Shown here: positions 34,047 through 42,668 of the stretch, piece after piece | How the letters are laid out: every line of letters begins with the position of its first letter | Position numbering within the stretch: position 1 is the stretch's first letter | Assembly (NCBI GenBank): GCA_022826705.1 | Contig: JAJDUJ010000015.1 | Location: 1-64,000 of the forward strand | Length of the DNA stretch: 64,000 nt | Source of the DNA: Acidimicrobiia bacterium | GTDB lineage: Bacteria; Actinomycetota; Acidimicrobiia; Acidimicrobiales; Bin134 | Direction: 5' to 3' | Notes under the pieces: generated by a model | Seen by the model: the letters and a program-made list of their open reading frames with translations, nothing else | Told to the model about the DNA's origin: nothing | The model's database searches: none | Program-made: the position numbers and the translations under genes

Positions 34047-35026
34047 ACCCAGAGAGCATTGCCGACGTGCTCGATGCTGACATCGAGCGGTGGTATGAGG
34101 CTCAGCGCAATGATGGCACTGTCAACCGCAACGTCATGGCCGTTGGGCTCATCATGTGCGAACACATGAGCACTCACTTTCCACTTGACGAGTCCAAGTG
34201 GTTCACGGGTACTCAAGTCAGTCTGCTGGGCGGCAACCGAATCAAGAAGATTCTCGCTCGCCACGGGGAAGGCCGTCCCTTCGCCAGCGAAGGGGGTCGT
34301 ACGAGTCGCGGGAGTCAAGATCTCGCTCGCTCTTTTCAAGAGGTGGTCAACGGCTCCGTCGCTGCGGGCGAGTTTGGTCAACTGGGTGAGGATGGCCAGC
34401 TCTCAGTCATCGGCCGCCTTCAATCGAGGATGGTAGGGCGCATTCGGGCTGACTTCTACGACCGTCAACGCCTGCCCATGGAAGTCGATTTCAGCAAGCA
34501 AACTCGTCATACGATCGACGCGCTGTTGGCTACCGCCCGAGACAAAGGTGGCAACGCTGTGGGGGCGGTCGGGCAGCACCTTGTCGGCGCAATGCTGGAG
34601 GTAAGACACCCTGATCTTGAGATAGAGAACCAGGGCTACACAACTGCTGACCAGCAGACAGGTCGAGCGGGCGACTTCATGGTCAATGACACCGCGATCC
34701 ATGTGACCATAAGCCCAACCGAGGCGTTGCTCGCCAAATGCCAAGCCAATATTGAGCAGGGCTTCCGGCCAATGATCTTGACGCTCGAAGACAGGATAGG
34801 AACTGCCCGATCTCTCGCCGACAACATTGGAATTGAGGATCGCGTGGCGGTTCGCGGTGTTGAGGAGTATGTGGCATGGAACATCGACGACATAGCCAGG
34901 TACTCAGAAGCTGAAACTCGCAGGGTGCTTCGGCAACTATTCGATACCTATAACGCAAGAGTGGGAGCAGCCGAACCGGATCCATCTCTGCTAGTTGAGA
35001 TTCCCGAGAATCTGACTCAGGCCTGA
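34043..35026 (+). CDS. probable restriction endonuclease of R-M system 2 (DUF4928-like)
   Basis: 327 residues from GTG 34043, overlapping the methyltransferase stop (GTGA). The size, position and the stretch QHLVGAMLEVRHPDLEIENQG...GRAGDFMVNDTAIHVTISPTEALL resemble proteins of the DUF4928 type that accompany C5 methyltransferases; this family assignment is from memory. The core reads D211-F-x7-H220-V-T222 where a PD-(D/E)XK enzyme would have D-Xn-E-X-K, so the catalytic site is atypical. The N-terminal third is helical and may bind DNA. Coupled translation with the methyltransferase strongly suggests the nuclease partner. Confidence 0.7.
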   Translation: MNPESIADVLDADIERWYEAQRNDGTVNRNVMAVGLIMCEHMSTHFPLDESKWFTGTQVSLLGGNRIKKILARHGEGRPFASEGGRTSRGSQDLARSFQEVVNGSVAAGEFGQLGEDGQLSVIGRLQSRMVGRIRADFYDRQRLPMEVDFSKQTRHTIDALLATARDKGGNAVGAVGQHLVGAMLEVRHPDLEIENQGYTTADQQTGRAGDFMVNDTAIHVTISPTEALLAKCQANIEQGFRPMILTLEDRIGTARSLADNIGIEDRVAVRGVEEYVAWNIDDIARYSEAETRRVLRQLFDTYNARVGAAEPDPSLLVEIPENLTQA

Positions 35027-35046
35027 TTGCCCGGTCGCCTGGGCCT

Positions 35047-36165
35047 CTAGCCGATGGTGATTAGTTCGGGGAGGGTGCGGTGGTTGGAGAAGAGGGTGGA
35101 GGCGGGGGAGGCGCCGGAGAGGGCGTCGGCGGCCAGGATGACGGCGGCGGCGGTGTAAGAGGTGCGCTCATCGGCGGGGAAGTGGATCCGCTCAGGGTGG
35201 ACCATGCCGGTGAAGTAGGAGCCGTCGTCGGCTCGCAGGTTTTGCACCCACTCGAACATCTCGGCGGCGATGTCTCTTCGGCCCACGCCGAGATGAGCCA
35301 TAAGGCTCTCGCAGGTCTCCGCGGCAGTGACCCAGGGCCTGTCCGACACGCAGCGCACCCCGAGGCCGTCCATCACGAAGGTGTCGAAGCGAGAGGCCAG
35401 CATGGTGCGGCCCTCCTGGCCGGTGACCACACCAGCCAGAACGGGGTAGTACCAGTCCATGGCCCAGCGGTGCTTGGGGGCGAAGGCGTCGGGCTGGGTT
35501 CGGATCACATCGGCCAGCCGGGCGGCGCTCAGCTCCCAGTCGGGCCGCTCGTGGCCCAACTCCTCGCCGGTGGCGATGGCGGCTCGCAGGCTGTGGCAGA
35601 TACTGGACGACCCGGTCAGCAGGGCGAACGACCACGGCGTGCCGTCGGCGTGGCGGGCCCAGCGGATCTCCCCTCGGGGGAGCTGCAAGTCGAGCACGAA
35701 GTCCACCGCTCGCTCCACCACCGGCCACATGCTCTCCAAGAAGCTCCGGTCGCCGGTACACCGGTAGTGGTGCCATACGCCGGTGGCCACGTAGGCCACG
35801 CAGTTGGCATCGAGCTTGTCCTGCTCCACGCCGTCGGCCACGTAGTACTGATGCCAGGCGCCGTCGGGCCGTTGATGGTCAACCAGCCACTGGTAGGCCC
35901 GCTCAGCGTCGGTCCGGCGGCCCATGACGGTGAGGGCCATGGCGGCTTCCACGTGGTTCCACGGGTCGGCGTGGCCGCCGGGGAACCAGGGGATCATCCC
36001 GTTGGGCAATTGCCAATCGGCGATGCTGTCAGCGGTTTGCGCCAATTCGGATGCTGACAAGACGCCGGCCACGCAAGGCCCGGCAATCTCCTCGCCTTTC
36101 GGGGTGAGGGGGCCAGCATCGGCAAGCTCGGTCTCCCTGTGGTTGTGGGATTCAGACGGCGACAA
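35047..36165 (-). CDS. six-hairpin (alpha/alpha) prenyltransferase/glycosidase-like protein
   Basis: 372 residues. The TTG start at 36165 has GGGAG 7 bases upstream on its strand and overlaps the end of the methyltransferase gene by 14 bp. Repeated helical-hairpin features: LPNGMIPWFPGGHADPWNHVEAAMAL, YQWLVDHQRPDGAWHQYY, WVQNLRADDGSYFTGMV. These are typical of terpene-cyclase/glycosidase six-hairpin folds annotated as prenyltransferase-like. The catalytic function is unclear. It is the last of three genes (GT4, methyltransferase, this one) that probably act on a surface glycolipid or polysaccharide. Confidence 0.72.
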   Translation of the reverse strand: MSPSESHNHRETELADAGPLTPKGEEIAGPCVAGVLSASELAQTADSIADWQLPNGMIPWFPGGHADPWNHVEAAMALTVMGRRTDAERAYQWLVDHQRPDGAWHQYYVADGVEQDKLDANCVAYVATGVWHHYRCTGDRSFLESMWPVVERAVDFVLDLQLPRGEIRWARHADGTPWSFALLTGSSSICHSLRAAIATGEELGHERPDWELSAARLADVIRTQPDAFAPKHRWAMDWYYPVLAGVVTGQEGRTMLASRFDTFVMDGLGVRCVSDRPWVTAAETCESLMAHLGVGRRDIAAEMFEWVQNLRADDGSYFTGMVHPERIHFPADERTSYTAAAVILAADALSGASPASTLFSNHRTLPELITIG

Positions 36166-36178
36166 GCTCGGTCTCCCT
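36123..36178. repeat. 16-bp direct repeat at a gene overlap
   Basis: CAAGCTCGGTCTCCCT occurs at 36123-36138 and 36163-36178, 40 bp apart. One copy is in the end of the methyltransferase gene, the other in the start of the six-hairpin gene. As 40 is not a multiple of 3, both proteins read RETEL from it in their own frames. Confidence 0.75.
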
Positions 36179-36904
36179 TGAACTCTGTGATCCTGGCTTC
36201 CGGCTATAAAGAACCAGGCTCTTGCCCAGCACTGGACTCAGGACCCGTTCGGCTATTCGGGTGATTCTCGGTTGGCGAACAATATCCCATTCCAAGAGCC
36301 GGCGATAAGCCGCCACCAGCCGATGGTCGTCGCGGTTGGGACCCACCGCGCACCGCAACCACCAGTAGGGGCTGTGCAGCGCGTGGGCGTGATGGCCCGA
36401 ATAGGGAGCCAGGCCTGCTTGTCGGAGCCGACGCCGGAGTTCGCTGCGCCGGTAAATCCGCACATGGCCGCCCACCGCCTTGGGAGCGTGGTACTCGTCC
36501 GAGAGCGCCCAGCACACCTTTTCGGGGAACCAGGTGGGAACCGTTACCGCCAGCACCCCGCCGGGGCGCAGAATGCGGGTCAGCTCGGCCAGCGCCTGAT
36601 CGTCGGAGTCCACGTGCTCCAGCATCTCAGAGGCGATGACCCGGTCGAACGACTGGTCGGGGAACGGAAGCCGGGTGGCATCACCCTGGGCGGCTTGGCA
36701 CGTTCCGTGGTACTGCTCTCCGGCATCCGACATGGCCGCGAACGTGGCCCGAACCTCGGCCAACTCGGCCGACGCCAGATCACAGGCCACCACATGGGCG
36801 CCCCGTCGGGCGGCCTCATAAGCATGACGCCCGAACCCGCATCCCAAATCGAGCAGCCTTTCGCCCGGCTTCAGGCCCAAGCGGTTGTAGTCAACGGTCA
36901 GCAT
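36152..36904 (-). CDS. class I SAM-dependent methyltransferase of the GT4 cluster
   Basis: 250 residues. Motif I is LLDLGCGFGRHAYEAARRGAHVVACDLA; motifs II/III are FDRVIASEMLEHVDSDDQALAELTRILRPGGVLAVTVP, the standard UbiE/Methyltransf_11 pattern. The C-terminal half is Arg-rich and may contact a polyanionic or lipid-linked substrate. It lies between a GT4 glycosyltransferase (33 bp upstream) and the six-hairpin protein (14-bp overlap). Confidence 0.85.
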   Translation of the reverse strand: MLTVDYNRLGLKPGERLLDLGCGFGRHAYEAARRGAHVVACDLASAELAEVRATFAAMSDAGEQYHGTCQAAQGDATRLPFPDQSFDRVIASEMLEHVDSDDQALAELTRILRPGGVLAVTVPTWFPEKVCWALSDEYHAPKAVGGHVRIYRRSELRRRLRQAGLAPYSGHHAHALHSPYWWLRCAVGPNRDDHRLVAAYRRLLEWDIVRQPRITRIAERVLSPVLGKSLVLYSRKPGSQSSRETELVAV

Positions 36905-36937
36905 GATCGGACTGGAAATAGCCGAGAGTATTCGTGC

Positions 36938-38203
36938 CTATCGGTTGGGTCGCCACTCGTCGAGCAGTGCCCGGTAGTGCTCCACCGTCTGGTCGGCGGT
37001 GTGACGCCAGCTCCACCGGCTGATCACCCGCTCCCGTCCCGCCGCTCCGATGCGGGCGGCCATTTCGGGATTGTCCAGCACTCTGCTCAGCGCCGCGGCC
37101 AGCGCCTCGCTGTCGCCTGGTGGCACCGACACGCACGTTTCACCGTCGGGGCCGGCCACTTCGGGCAGAGCTCCTCCCGTGGTGGCCACTAGCGGCGTGC
37201 CGCTGCACATGGCCTCGATGGCCGGCAGGGAGAACCCCTCGTATAGCGATGGCACCGCCGCCACCGAGCTGGTGGCATACAGCTCCACGATGCGCTCGTC
37301 GGGCACCCCGGAGATGAACTCCACCACCTGGCTCAGGCCCAGATTGTGGATGGCTTCGGCTGAGGTGCCCCCTTCGCGGGGCTTGCCGATGACGATCAGG
37401 CGAACGTCCCGCTCGGTGCGCAGCTTGGCCACTGCCTCCAACAGGTAGCGCAGGCCCTTCATGGGCACATCCGCGCTGGCGGTGGTGATGATCTGCTCGG
37501 GGCGGCGGTCTACGTCGGGCAGCGGGCGGAACTGCTCGGGGTCCACCCCCACCGGAACCACGTGCATCAGGTGGTGGGGCACCTTTTGGTCCCGGACGAT
37601 GTCGTCGCGCGACGACTCCGAGACGGTGATGATTCGCCGCAGGCGCCGGGCCACCCGGGCCTGCATACGGGTAAAGGAATACCAGCGCCGCTTCCCCAGC
37701 CGCTCTATCGGGCTTCGGGCATGCTCGAGCTCCAGTTGGCGATCGACGGTGATGGGGTGGTGGATGGTGCCCAGCACCGGTAAGCCATCCCGTTCCATGG
37801 CCAGCAGCCCGTAGCCCAGCGACTGGTTGTCGTGTACCAGGTCGAAATCCCCCACTCGGGAGCGCAGCATCTGCCACGCCCGGATGGAGAAGGCCAGCGG
37901 CTCCGAGAAGGCGCCGGTCATGAACGAGCCCACCTCGGCGGCATCGGCCCACGACTTGATCTCCCAGAACCCCGGCATCCGCCCCGGATGGGCGTCGTTG
38001 AAGATGTCCAGGCTGGGGAGCTCGTGCAGCGGCACCCGATCGTCGAGCACCGGATAGGGCTGTCCGCTCAGCACCTCCACGTGGTGACCGAGGTCGGTCA
38101 ACGCCTTGCTCAGATGGTGGACGTACACCCCCTGCCCACCGCAGTGGGGCTTGCCCCGGTACGACAAAAGGGCGATTTTGAGCGGGCGATCCGCCGAGAC
38201 CAT
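36938..38203 (-). CDS. GT4 family glycosyltransferase
   Basis: 421 residues, GT-B fold. The N-terminal domain has LLSYRGKPHCGGQGVYVHHLSKAL, the acceptor-side glycine loop. The C-terminal nucleotide-sugar domain has SADVPMKGLRYLLEAVAKL, VIGKPREGG and the E-x7-E motif in SLYEGFSLPAIEAMCSGTPLVATTGGALPEV. It transfers a sugar, probably from UDP- or GDP-sugar, to a lipid or polysaccharide acceptor. It is the first gene of the GT4-methyltransferase-six-hairpin cluster and diverges from dtd. Confidence 0.9.
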   Translation of the reverse strand: MVSADRPLKIALLSYRGKPHCGGQGVYVHHLSKALTDLGHHVEVLSGQPYPVLDDRVPLHELPSLDIFNDAHPGRMPGFWEIKSWADAAEVGSFMTGAFSEPLAFSIRAWQMLRSRVGDFDLVHDNQSLGYGLLAMERDGLPVLGTIHHPITVDRQLELEHARSPIERLGKRRWYSFTRMQARVARRLRRIITVSESSRDDIVRDQKVPHHLMHVVPVGVDPEQFRPLPDVDRRPEQIITTASADVPMKGLRYLLEAVAKLRTERDVRLIVIGKPREGGTSAEAIHNLGLSQVVEFISGVPDERIVELYATSSVAAVPSLYEGFSLPAIEAMCSGTPLVATTGGALPEVAGPDGETCVSVPPGDSEALAAALSRVLDNPEMAARIGAAGRERVISRWSWRHTADQTVEHYRALLDEWRPNR

Positions 38204-38266
38204 AGCCCCACAAGGCTTTCGGAATTCGGTGGGTTTGGCAAATGCTCAGCTGCTCTGACTGACCGC

Positions 38267-38272
38267 TATCTT
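38267..38272 (+). promoter_or_regulatory. -10 box (TATCTT) of dtd, leaderless type
   Basis: TATCTT is followed by 6 bases (GGCCCC) and the GTG at 38279. Confidence 0.45.
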
Positions 38273-38278
38273 GGCCCC

Positions 38279-38716
38279 GTGCGAGCGCTAGTGCAGCGGG
38301 CCGCCGAGGCCCGGGTTCGGGTAGACGGCGAGGTGATCGGGGAGATCGGCCCCGGGCTGTGCTGTCTGGTGGGCGTGACCCACGATGACGATGCCGACAC
38401 AGTGAAGAAGATGGCCGGCAAGCTGTGGAACTTGCGCATCTTCACCGACGAGAACGGGCACATGAACTTGTCGGTAGCCGACACCAGCGGCGAGCTGCTA
38501 GTGGTGAGCCAGTTCACCCTCTACGGCGACATCAGCCGGGGCCGCCGTCCCTCGTTCCTCGGTGCCGCCGCCCCCGACCAAGCCGCCGCCCTGATCGAAG
38601 ACCTCGTTGTCGAACTCCGCGCCCTCGGTGCCACCGTGGCCACCGGCTCCTTCGGCGCCATGATGGCCGTCGAGTTGATCAATGACGGCCCCGTCACCCT
38701 GATGGTGGAGGTCTGA
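38279..38716 (+). CDS. dtd: D-aminoacyl-tRNA deacylase
   Basis: 145 residues from GTG 38279; upstream in-frame sequence belongs to the opposite-strand GT4 gene. Family landmarks: VRALVQRAAEARVRVDGEVI, GLCCLVGVTHDDDADTVKKMAGKLWNLRIF, the active-site SQFTLYGDISRGRRPSF and the cross-subunit GxP-like DGPVTLMVE. It removes D-amino acids (and mischarged Gly) from tRNA in the cytoplasm. Its stop abuts the convergent lnt stop with no gap (TGATCA). Confidence 0.94.
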   Translation: MRALVQRAAEARVRVDGEVIGEIGPGLCCLVGVTHDDDADTVKKMAGKLWNLRIFTDENGHMNLSVADTSGELLVVSQFTLYGDISRGRRPSFLGAAAPDQAAALIEDLVVELRALGATVATGSFGAMMAVELINDGPVTLMVEV

Positions 38717-40198
38717 TCAGCGGGATTGGCGGCGGGTAGGGGTGGGGTTCCTTGAGTGGGCCATCCAGGCGGCGGCTAGGGCAGCTAGGGCGAGGGCGAT
38801 CATGGGCCAGGGGCCGGCTCGAGTGGCGAGGGTTTGGCCGGTGCGGAGCTCGATTTCGGCTTGGATGACCTTGCGCTCGGAGACGGCGGTGCGCTGGTAG
38901 ACGTTGCCGTTGGGGTCGACGAAGGCGCTGAATCCGGTGGGGGCGGACTGCACTACCCAGCGGCCGGTTTCTAGGGCTCGCAGCCGGGAGCTGGCGATTT
39001 GCTGGGTCTGCACGATGGTGAGCCAGTAGCTGGCTCCGTTGGTGGGGTTCAACAGCACTTCGCCGCCGTTGCCGATGGCGTCTCGGGCCCGATCCTCGAA
39101 GAAGATCTCCCAGCTTATTGACACCCCGAGGCGACCCACCGGGGTGTCCACCACCGCGGGGGTGTCGCCTCGGCGCATGTCCCGGGCGGGCAGGTAGTCG
39201 GGGGCCAGCGGCTCGATCAACGACCGCAGCGGCACGTACTCCCCGAACGGCACCAGCCTCACCTTGTCGTAGCGGTCGACCAGCGTTCCGTCGGGAGAGA
39301 ACACCGCGGCGAAGTTGGCCGCCCCGGTGGCCGACACGTCCTCAACCACCCCGGCCACCACCGTGGCGTTGAGCTCTTGGGACAGCTCAGCCAGCCGGAG
39401 TCGCTCCTCGCTGTTGACGAACAACCCATGCACGTCCACCACGTCTTCGGGCCACACCACCAAGTCCACCGGTGGCTGCACCAGTTGGCTGGCTTCCAAA
39501 TGTCGTTCGAACACCACACCCGGCTCGGTGTTGGCCGCCCGCGTCCGCTGCGGTCCGCCGCCCTGCACTATGGCCACGTCGATGGTGCCGTTGGCTGAGC
39601 CCCGGGGGGCCAGCGCCGCCCAGCCCCAGAATCCCAGCACCACCACCGCCAGGGCCAGCGCCGCCTGCCACCGCCGATCGAGCGCCGCGGCCAACACCAT
39701 GGCGATGGCCACACACACGCCCACCAGCAGCAGCGGCCCGAGCACCCGCACAGTGGTGGCCCACGGAGTATCCACCTGGCTCATCGGCAGGGTGGCCAGC
39801 GGCACGCCGCCGAACGGCCATCGCCATCGGATGGCCCCGACCAGCACAAACAGGCCGGGCAGCGCCAACCATCGGCTGCGCCCCGGCGGACAAGCCGCCC
39901 CGGCCAGACCGTAGAGCGCGGAGAACACCACGCACACCGCCAGATAGCCGGGCAGGGTGAAGTCGACCATCCAGAACGTGGCCGGGAACAGCCAGCCCGC
40001 CCCGAATCCAAACCCCCGCCACGCCCGAGCCCATACCGGCTGATCGGCAAGAAGCCGTTCGAAAGCCACCAACCCGACTAAGGCCAGTGGCCACCACCCC
40101 CACGGCGGCATCGACAGCGCCACCAGCCCGCCCGCCGCCAAAGAGCCTGCCGCAGTCCACCCACTGGTGCGAGCCCACACGGCGAGTCGCGGGCTCAT
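38717..40198 (-). CDS. lnt: apolipoprotein N-acyltransferase homologue with Ser at the catalytic Cys position
   Basis: 493 residues. About seven hydrophobic segments (first ~190 residues), then a nitrilase-like domain, then a C-terminal helix. The catalytic Glu is in VVWPED and the Lys in YDKVRLVPFGEYVP. The position of the nucleophile, normally in an ICYE/ICWE motif, reads ISWEIFF: Ser362, codon AGC at 39113-39115. The family transfers an acyl chain to the N-terminal Cys of lipoproteins. With Ser in place of Cys the normal thioester mechanism would be altered or lost. Several lipoproteins are encoded nearby (21.9, 28.5 and 31.8 kb). It follows hemY by 37 bp. Confidence 0.85.
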   Translation of the reverse strand: MSPRLAVWARTSGWTAAGSLAAGGLVALSMPPWGWWPLALVGLVAFERLLADQPVWARAWRGFGFGAGWLFPATFWMVDFTLPGYLAVCVVFSALYGLAGAACPPGRSRWLALPGLFVLVGAIRWRWPFGGVPLATLPMSQVDTPWATTVRVLGPLLLVGVCVAIAMVLAAALDRRWQAALALAVVVLGFWGWAALAPRGSANGTIDVAIVQGGGPQRTRAANTEPGVVFERHLEASQLVQPPVDLVVWPEDVVDVHGLFVNSEERLRLAELSQELNATVVAGVVEDVSATGAANFAAVFSPDGTLVDRYDKVRLVPFGEYVPLRSLIEPLAPDYLPARDMRRGDTPAVVDTPVGRLGVSISWEIFFEDRARDAIGNGGEVLLNPTNGASYWLTIVQTQQIASSRLRALETGRWVVQSAPTGFSAFVDPNGNVYQRTAVSERKVIQAEIELRTGQTLATRAGPWPMIALALAALAAAWMAHSRNPTPTRRQSR

Positions 40199-40235
40199 CG
40201 GGTGATTGCGCCTTCGGCCACGCGGACGCAGGTCT

Positions 40236-41570
40236 TCATCTGACGATTGGGCCCTCGGTCAGGCCGGCCTGGGCCGCCTGTCGGCCTTGGTTTATGCAGG
40301 CCGGAACCCCCAGGCCCCGTGCCCACGCGCCGGTTACCTGCAACCAGGGGGCGTCTTGGGCCAGCACCTGTTTAATGTCGGCCACCAACTCCAGATGGCC
40401 GGGCCGGAACTGGGGCAGCGACCGCTCCCATCGACTGATGCGCACCGTGTGGGGCTCGGCCTCCAGGCCCATCGTCGCCGCCAAATCGGTCCGCACCACG
40501 TCCAGCAGAGCATCGTCGTCGAAGGACAACGCCCGGTCGTCGCCATAACGGCCAACCGACACTCGCATCACCACTGTGTCGGGCGAGCCCACATGGCCCC
40601 ATTTGCTCGACGTCCATGAGCAGGCGGTAATGGTCCGGCCCTCCACCGCGGGCACCAGATAGCCCGATCCCGCCATGGGGTGATCTACGTCGGCGGCGCT
40701 GAAAGCCAGCGACACCAGCACCACCGAGGCGTAGTCAATCTCGCCCAACAGATCGGCGGCAGCCGACGAAACCGGGGCAATCAGCGCGCTGGCCACATCT
40801 GCCGGGAGGGTCACGATCACTTGGTCGGCATCCAGCTCGCCCAGATCAGTCACCGGGGACGACAGCCGCAGCTGCTGGCCTAGTCGGCTGACCAACTCAT
40901 CGGTCAATCGCCCCACACCGTCGGGCAGGGAGTAAAACACCGGCGCTTCGGGGTCGGCGTTCGACGACGCGGCCAGACGGCTCAATTCCCGCACCAAGCT
41001 GGGGCCCCGAGCCGCGGCTTCGGCCAACTGAGGCACGGCAGCTCGCACGCTCAGGTCGTCAATCGATGAGGCGTTGATGCCTCCGACCAGCGGATCCACC
41101 AGCCTGTCGGCCACTTCGTCGCCCAGCCGCCGCCGCACCAAACTGCCCACCGACTCGTCGCCATCCAGCGGCGACCCGGCCAAGTCAGGTTCTTGGCGGG
41201 CCCGGTCCACCCCACCATCAGACACAATCCCCGAGGCGGCCAAGGCATCGAAATCCAGCGGTACCCCCAGCACGTTGGTCTGAGGCAGCGCCCGCAGCGC
41301 TCCTCGGGAGTACACAAACGCCGCCCGCTGGGCCGGCGAAACCAGCTCGCCCGCCAACCCCAGCTCTTGGCAAAGTTCCACTGCCCACGGCACCCGGGCC
41401 AAGAACGCATCCGCCCCCTCGTCCACCGGCTGACCGGCCAACTCGGTGGTGAGAATCCGCCCCCCCGCCCGCTCGGCGGCCTCATACACCACCACCTCAG
41501 CACCAGCTTTGGCCGCCTCGTAGCCCGCGGCCAACCCGGTGATCCCCGCCCCGACAACGGCGATTCTCAC
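40236..41570 (-). CDS. hemY: protoporphyrinogen/coproporphyrinogen oxidase
   Basis: 444 residues from GTG 41570, which overlaps the hemE stop (GTGA). The N-terminal FAD-binding motif is [27 protein letters not shown], followed by AGGRILT and VDEGADAFL. The C-terminal FAD contact [21 protein letters not shown] closes the fold. It is a monoamine-oxidase-like flavoprotein oxidising porphyrinogen in haem synthesis; in actinobacteria this enzyme commonly acts on coproporphyrinogen III. It is coupled with hemE, with lnt downstream. Confidence 0.92.
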   Translation of the reverse strand: MRIAVVGAGITGLAAGYEAAKAGAEVVVYEAAERAGGRILTTELAGQPVDEGADAFLARVPWAVELCQELGLAGELVSPAQRAAFVYSRGALRALPQTNVLGVPLDFDALAASGIVSDGGVDRARQEPDLAGSPLDGDESVGSLVRRRLGDEVADRLVDPLVGGINASSIDDLSVRAAVPQLAEAAARGPSLVRELSRLAASSNADPEAPVFYSLPDGVGRLTDELVSRLGQQLRLSSPVTDLGELDADQVIVTLPADVASALIAPVSSAAADLLGEIDYASVVLVSLAFSAADVDHPMAGSGYLVPAVEGRTITACSWTSSKWGHVGSPDTVVMRVSVGRYGDDRALSFDDDALLDVVRTDLAATMGLEAEPHTVRISRWERSLPQFRPGHLELVADIKQVLAQDAPWLQVTGAWARGLGVPACINQGRQAAQAGLTEGPIVR

Positions 41571-42619
41571 GGAGCGGCCTTGTATCCGTGTACCAGCTCC
41601 ACCACCCGTTCCAGCGTCTCGGGATCGGTTTCGGGCAGCACACCGTGGCCCAGGTTGAACACGTGACCCGGCTGTCCGGCGTTGCGATCCAGCACGTCGG
41701 TGGCCCGGTCGGCCACCACCGGCCACGGGGCCAGCACCGCGGCGGGATCCAAGTTGCCCTGCACGGCCACATCGGGGCCGAGCCGCTCTCGAGCGTCGTC
41801 CAGATGCACTCGCCAGTCCACCCCCACCACGTCGGCCCCGGCCTTGGCCAACAGTTCCAGCAGCTCGCCGGTGCCCACTCCGAAGTGGATGCCCGGCGCC
41901 CCATCGCCCCGGTTGCCCAGTTCGGCGAATATCCGTTGGCTGGCCGGTAGCACGAACTGCCTGTACTCATCGGGGGCCAGCGCTCCCGCCCACGAATCAA
42001 AAAGCTGGAAGGCGGAAGCCCCGGCATCGAGCTGCGAGCCGATAGAAGCGACGGCAAGGTCGGCCAGACGATCCAACAGGGCGGTCCACAGGTCGGGTTC
42101 GCTATGCATAAACCGTTTGGTGAGGGCATGGGTGCGAGACGGCCCTCCCTCCACCAAATACGAGGCCATGGTGAACGGCGCCCCGGCGAAAGCGATCAAC
42201 GGCACATCCAGCTCTGCCACCAGGTTGCCGACAGTCTCCAGCACGTACGGGGTGTCGGCGTCGGGATCAAGCGGGCGGAGCCGATCGAGGTCTCGGGCCT
42301 CGCGGAACGGGCGCTCCACCACCGGGCCCACACCAGGCACGATGTCCACCCCGAATCCGATGGCGTGGGTGGGCACCACGATGTCGGAGTACAAGATGGC
42401 CGCGTCCACCCCGTAGCGGCGCACCGGCTGAAGGGTGATCTCGGTGGCTACGTCCGGGCGGGCGATGGTGTCCAGCATCGACCCTTCCCCCCGCATGGCC
42501 CGGTACTCGGGAAGCGACCGCCCAGCCTGGCGCATGAACCACACTGGCACCCGCTCCACCGGCAGCCCGCGACACGCCCGCAAAAAGGCGTCATTGGCGA
42601 TGGAGGAACCGGCGGCCAC
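41567..42619 (-). CDS. hemE: uroporphyrinogen decarboxylase
   Basis: 350 residues from GTG 42619; a TTG two codons further upstream is less likely because TACGGT-N6-GTG gives a leaderless promoter. Signatures: [64 protein letters not shown] and [15 protein letters not shown]. It converts uroporphyrinogen III to coproporphyrinogen III in the cytoplasm. It is the first gene of the hemE-hemY-lnt run. Confidence 0.96.
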   Translation of the reverse strand: MAAGSSIANDAFLRACRGLPVERVPVWFMRQAGRSLPEYRAMRGEGSMLDTIARPDVATEITLQPVRRYGVDAAILYSDIVVPTHAIGFGVDIVPGVGPVVERPFREARDLDRLRPLDPDADTPYVLETVGNLVAELDVPLIAFAGAPFTMASYLVEGGPSRTHALTKRFMHSEPDLWTALLDRLADLAVASIGSQLDAGASAFQLFDSWAGALAPDEYRQFVLPASQRIFAELGNRGDGAPGIHFGVGTGELLELLAKAGADVVGVDWRVHLDDARERLGPDVAVQGNLDPAAVLAPWPVVADRATDVLDRNAGQPGHVFNLGHGVLPETDPETLERVVELVHGYKAAP

Positions 42620-42625
42620 GCCCAA

Positions 42626-42631
42626 ACCGTA
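42626..42631 (-). promoter_or_regulatory. -10 box (TACGGT) of hemE, leaderless type
   Basis: On the minus strand TACGGT is followed by TTGGGC and the GTG at 42619. Confidence 0.45.
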
Positions 42632-42668
42632 CCGACCGGCACGGCTGGCAGCGCCATTGCAGCCAGGT

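Noticed and set aside
35080-36057. 325-codon plus-strand frame opposite the six-hairpin gene
   Set aside because: Gly/Val/His-rich antisense shadow; the minus strand carries recognisable hairpin repeats.
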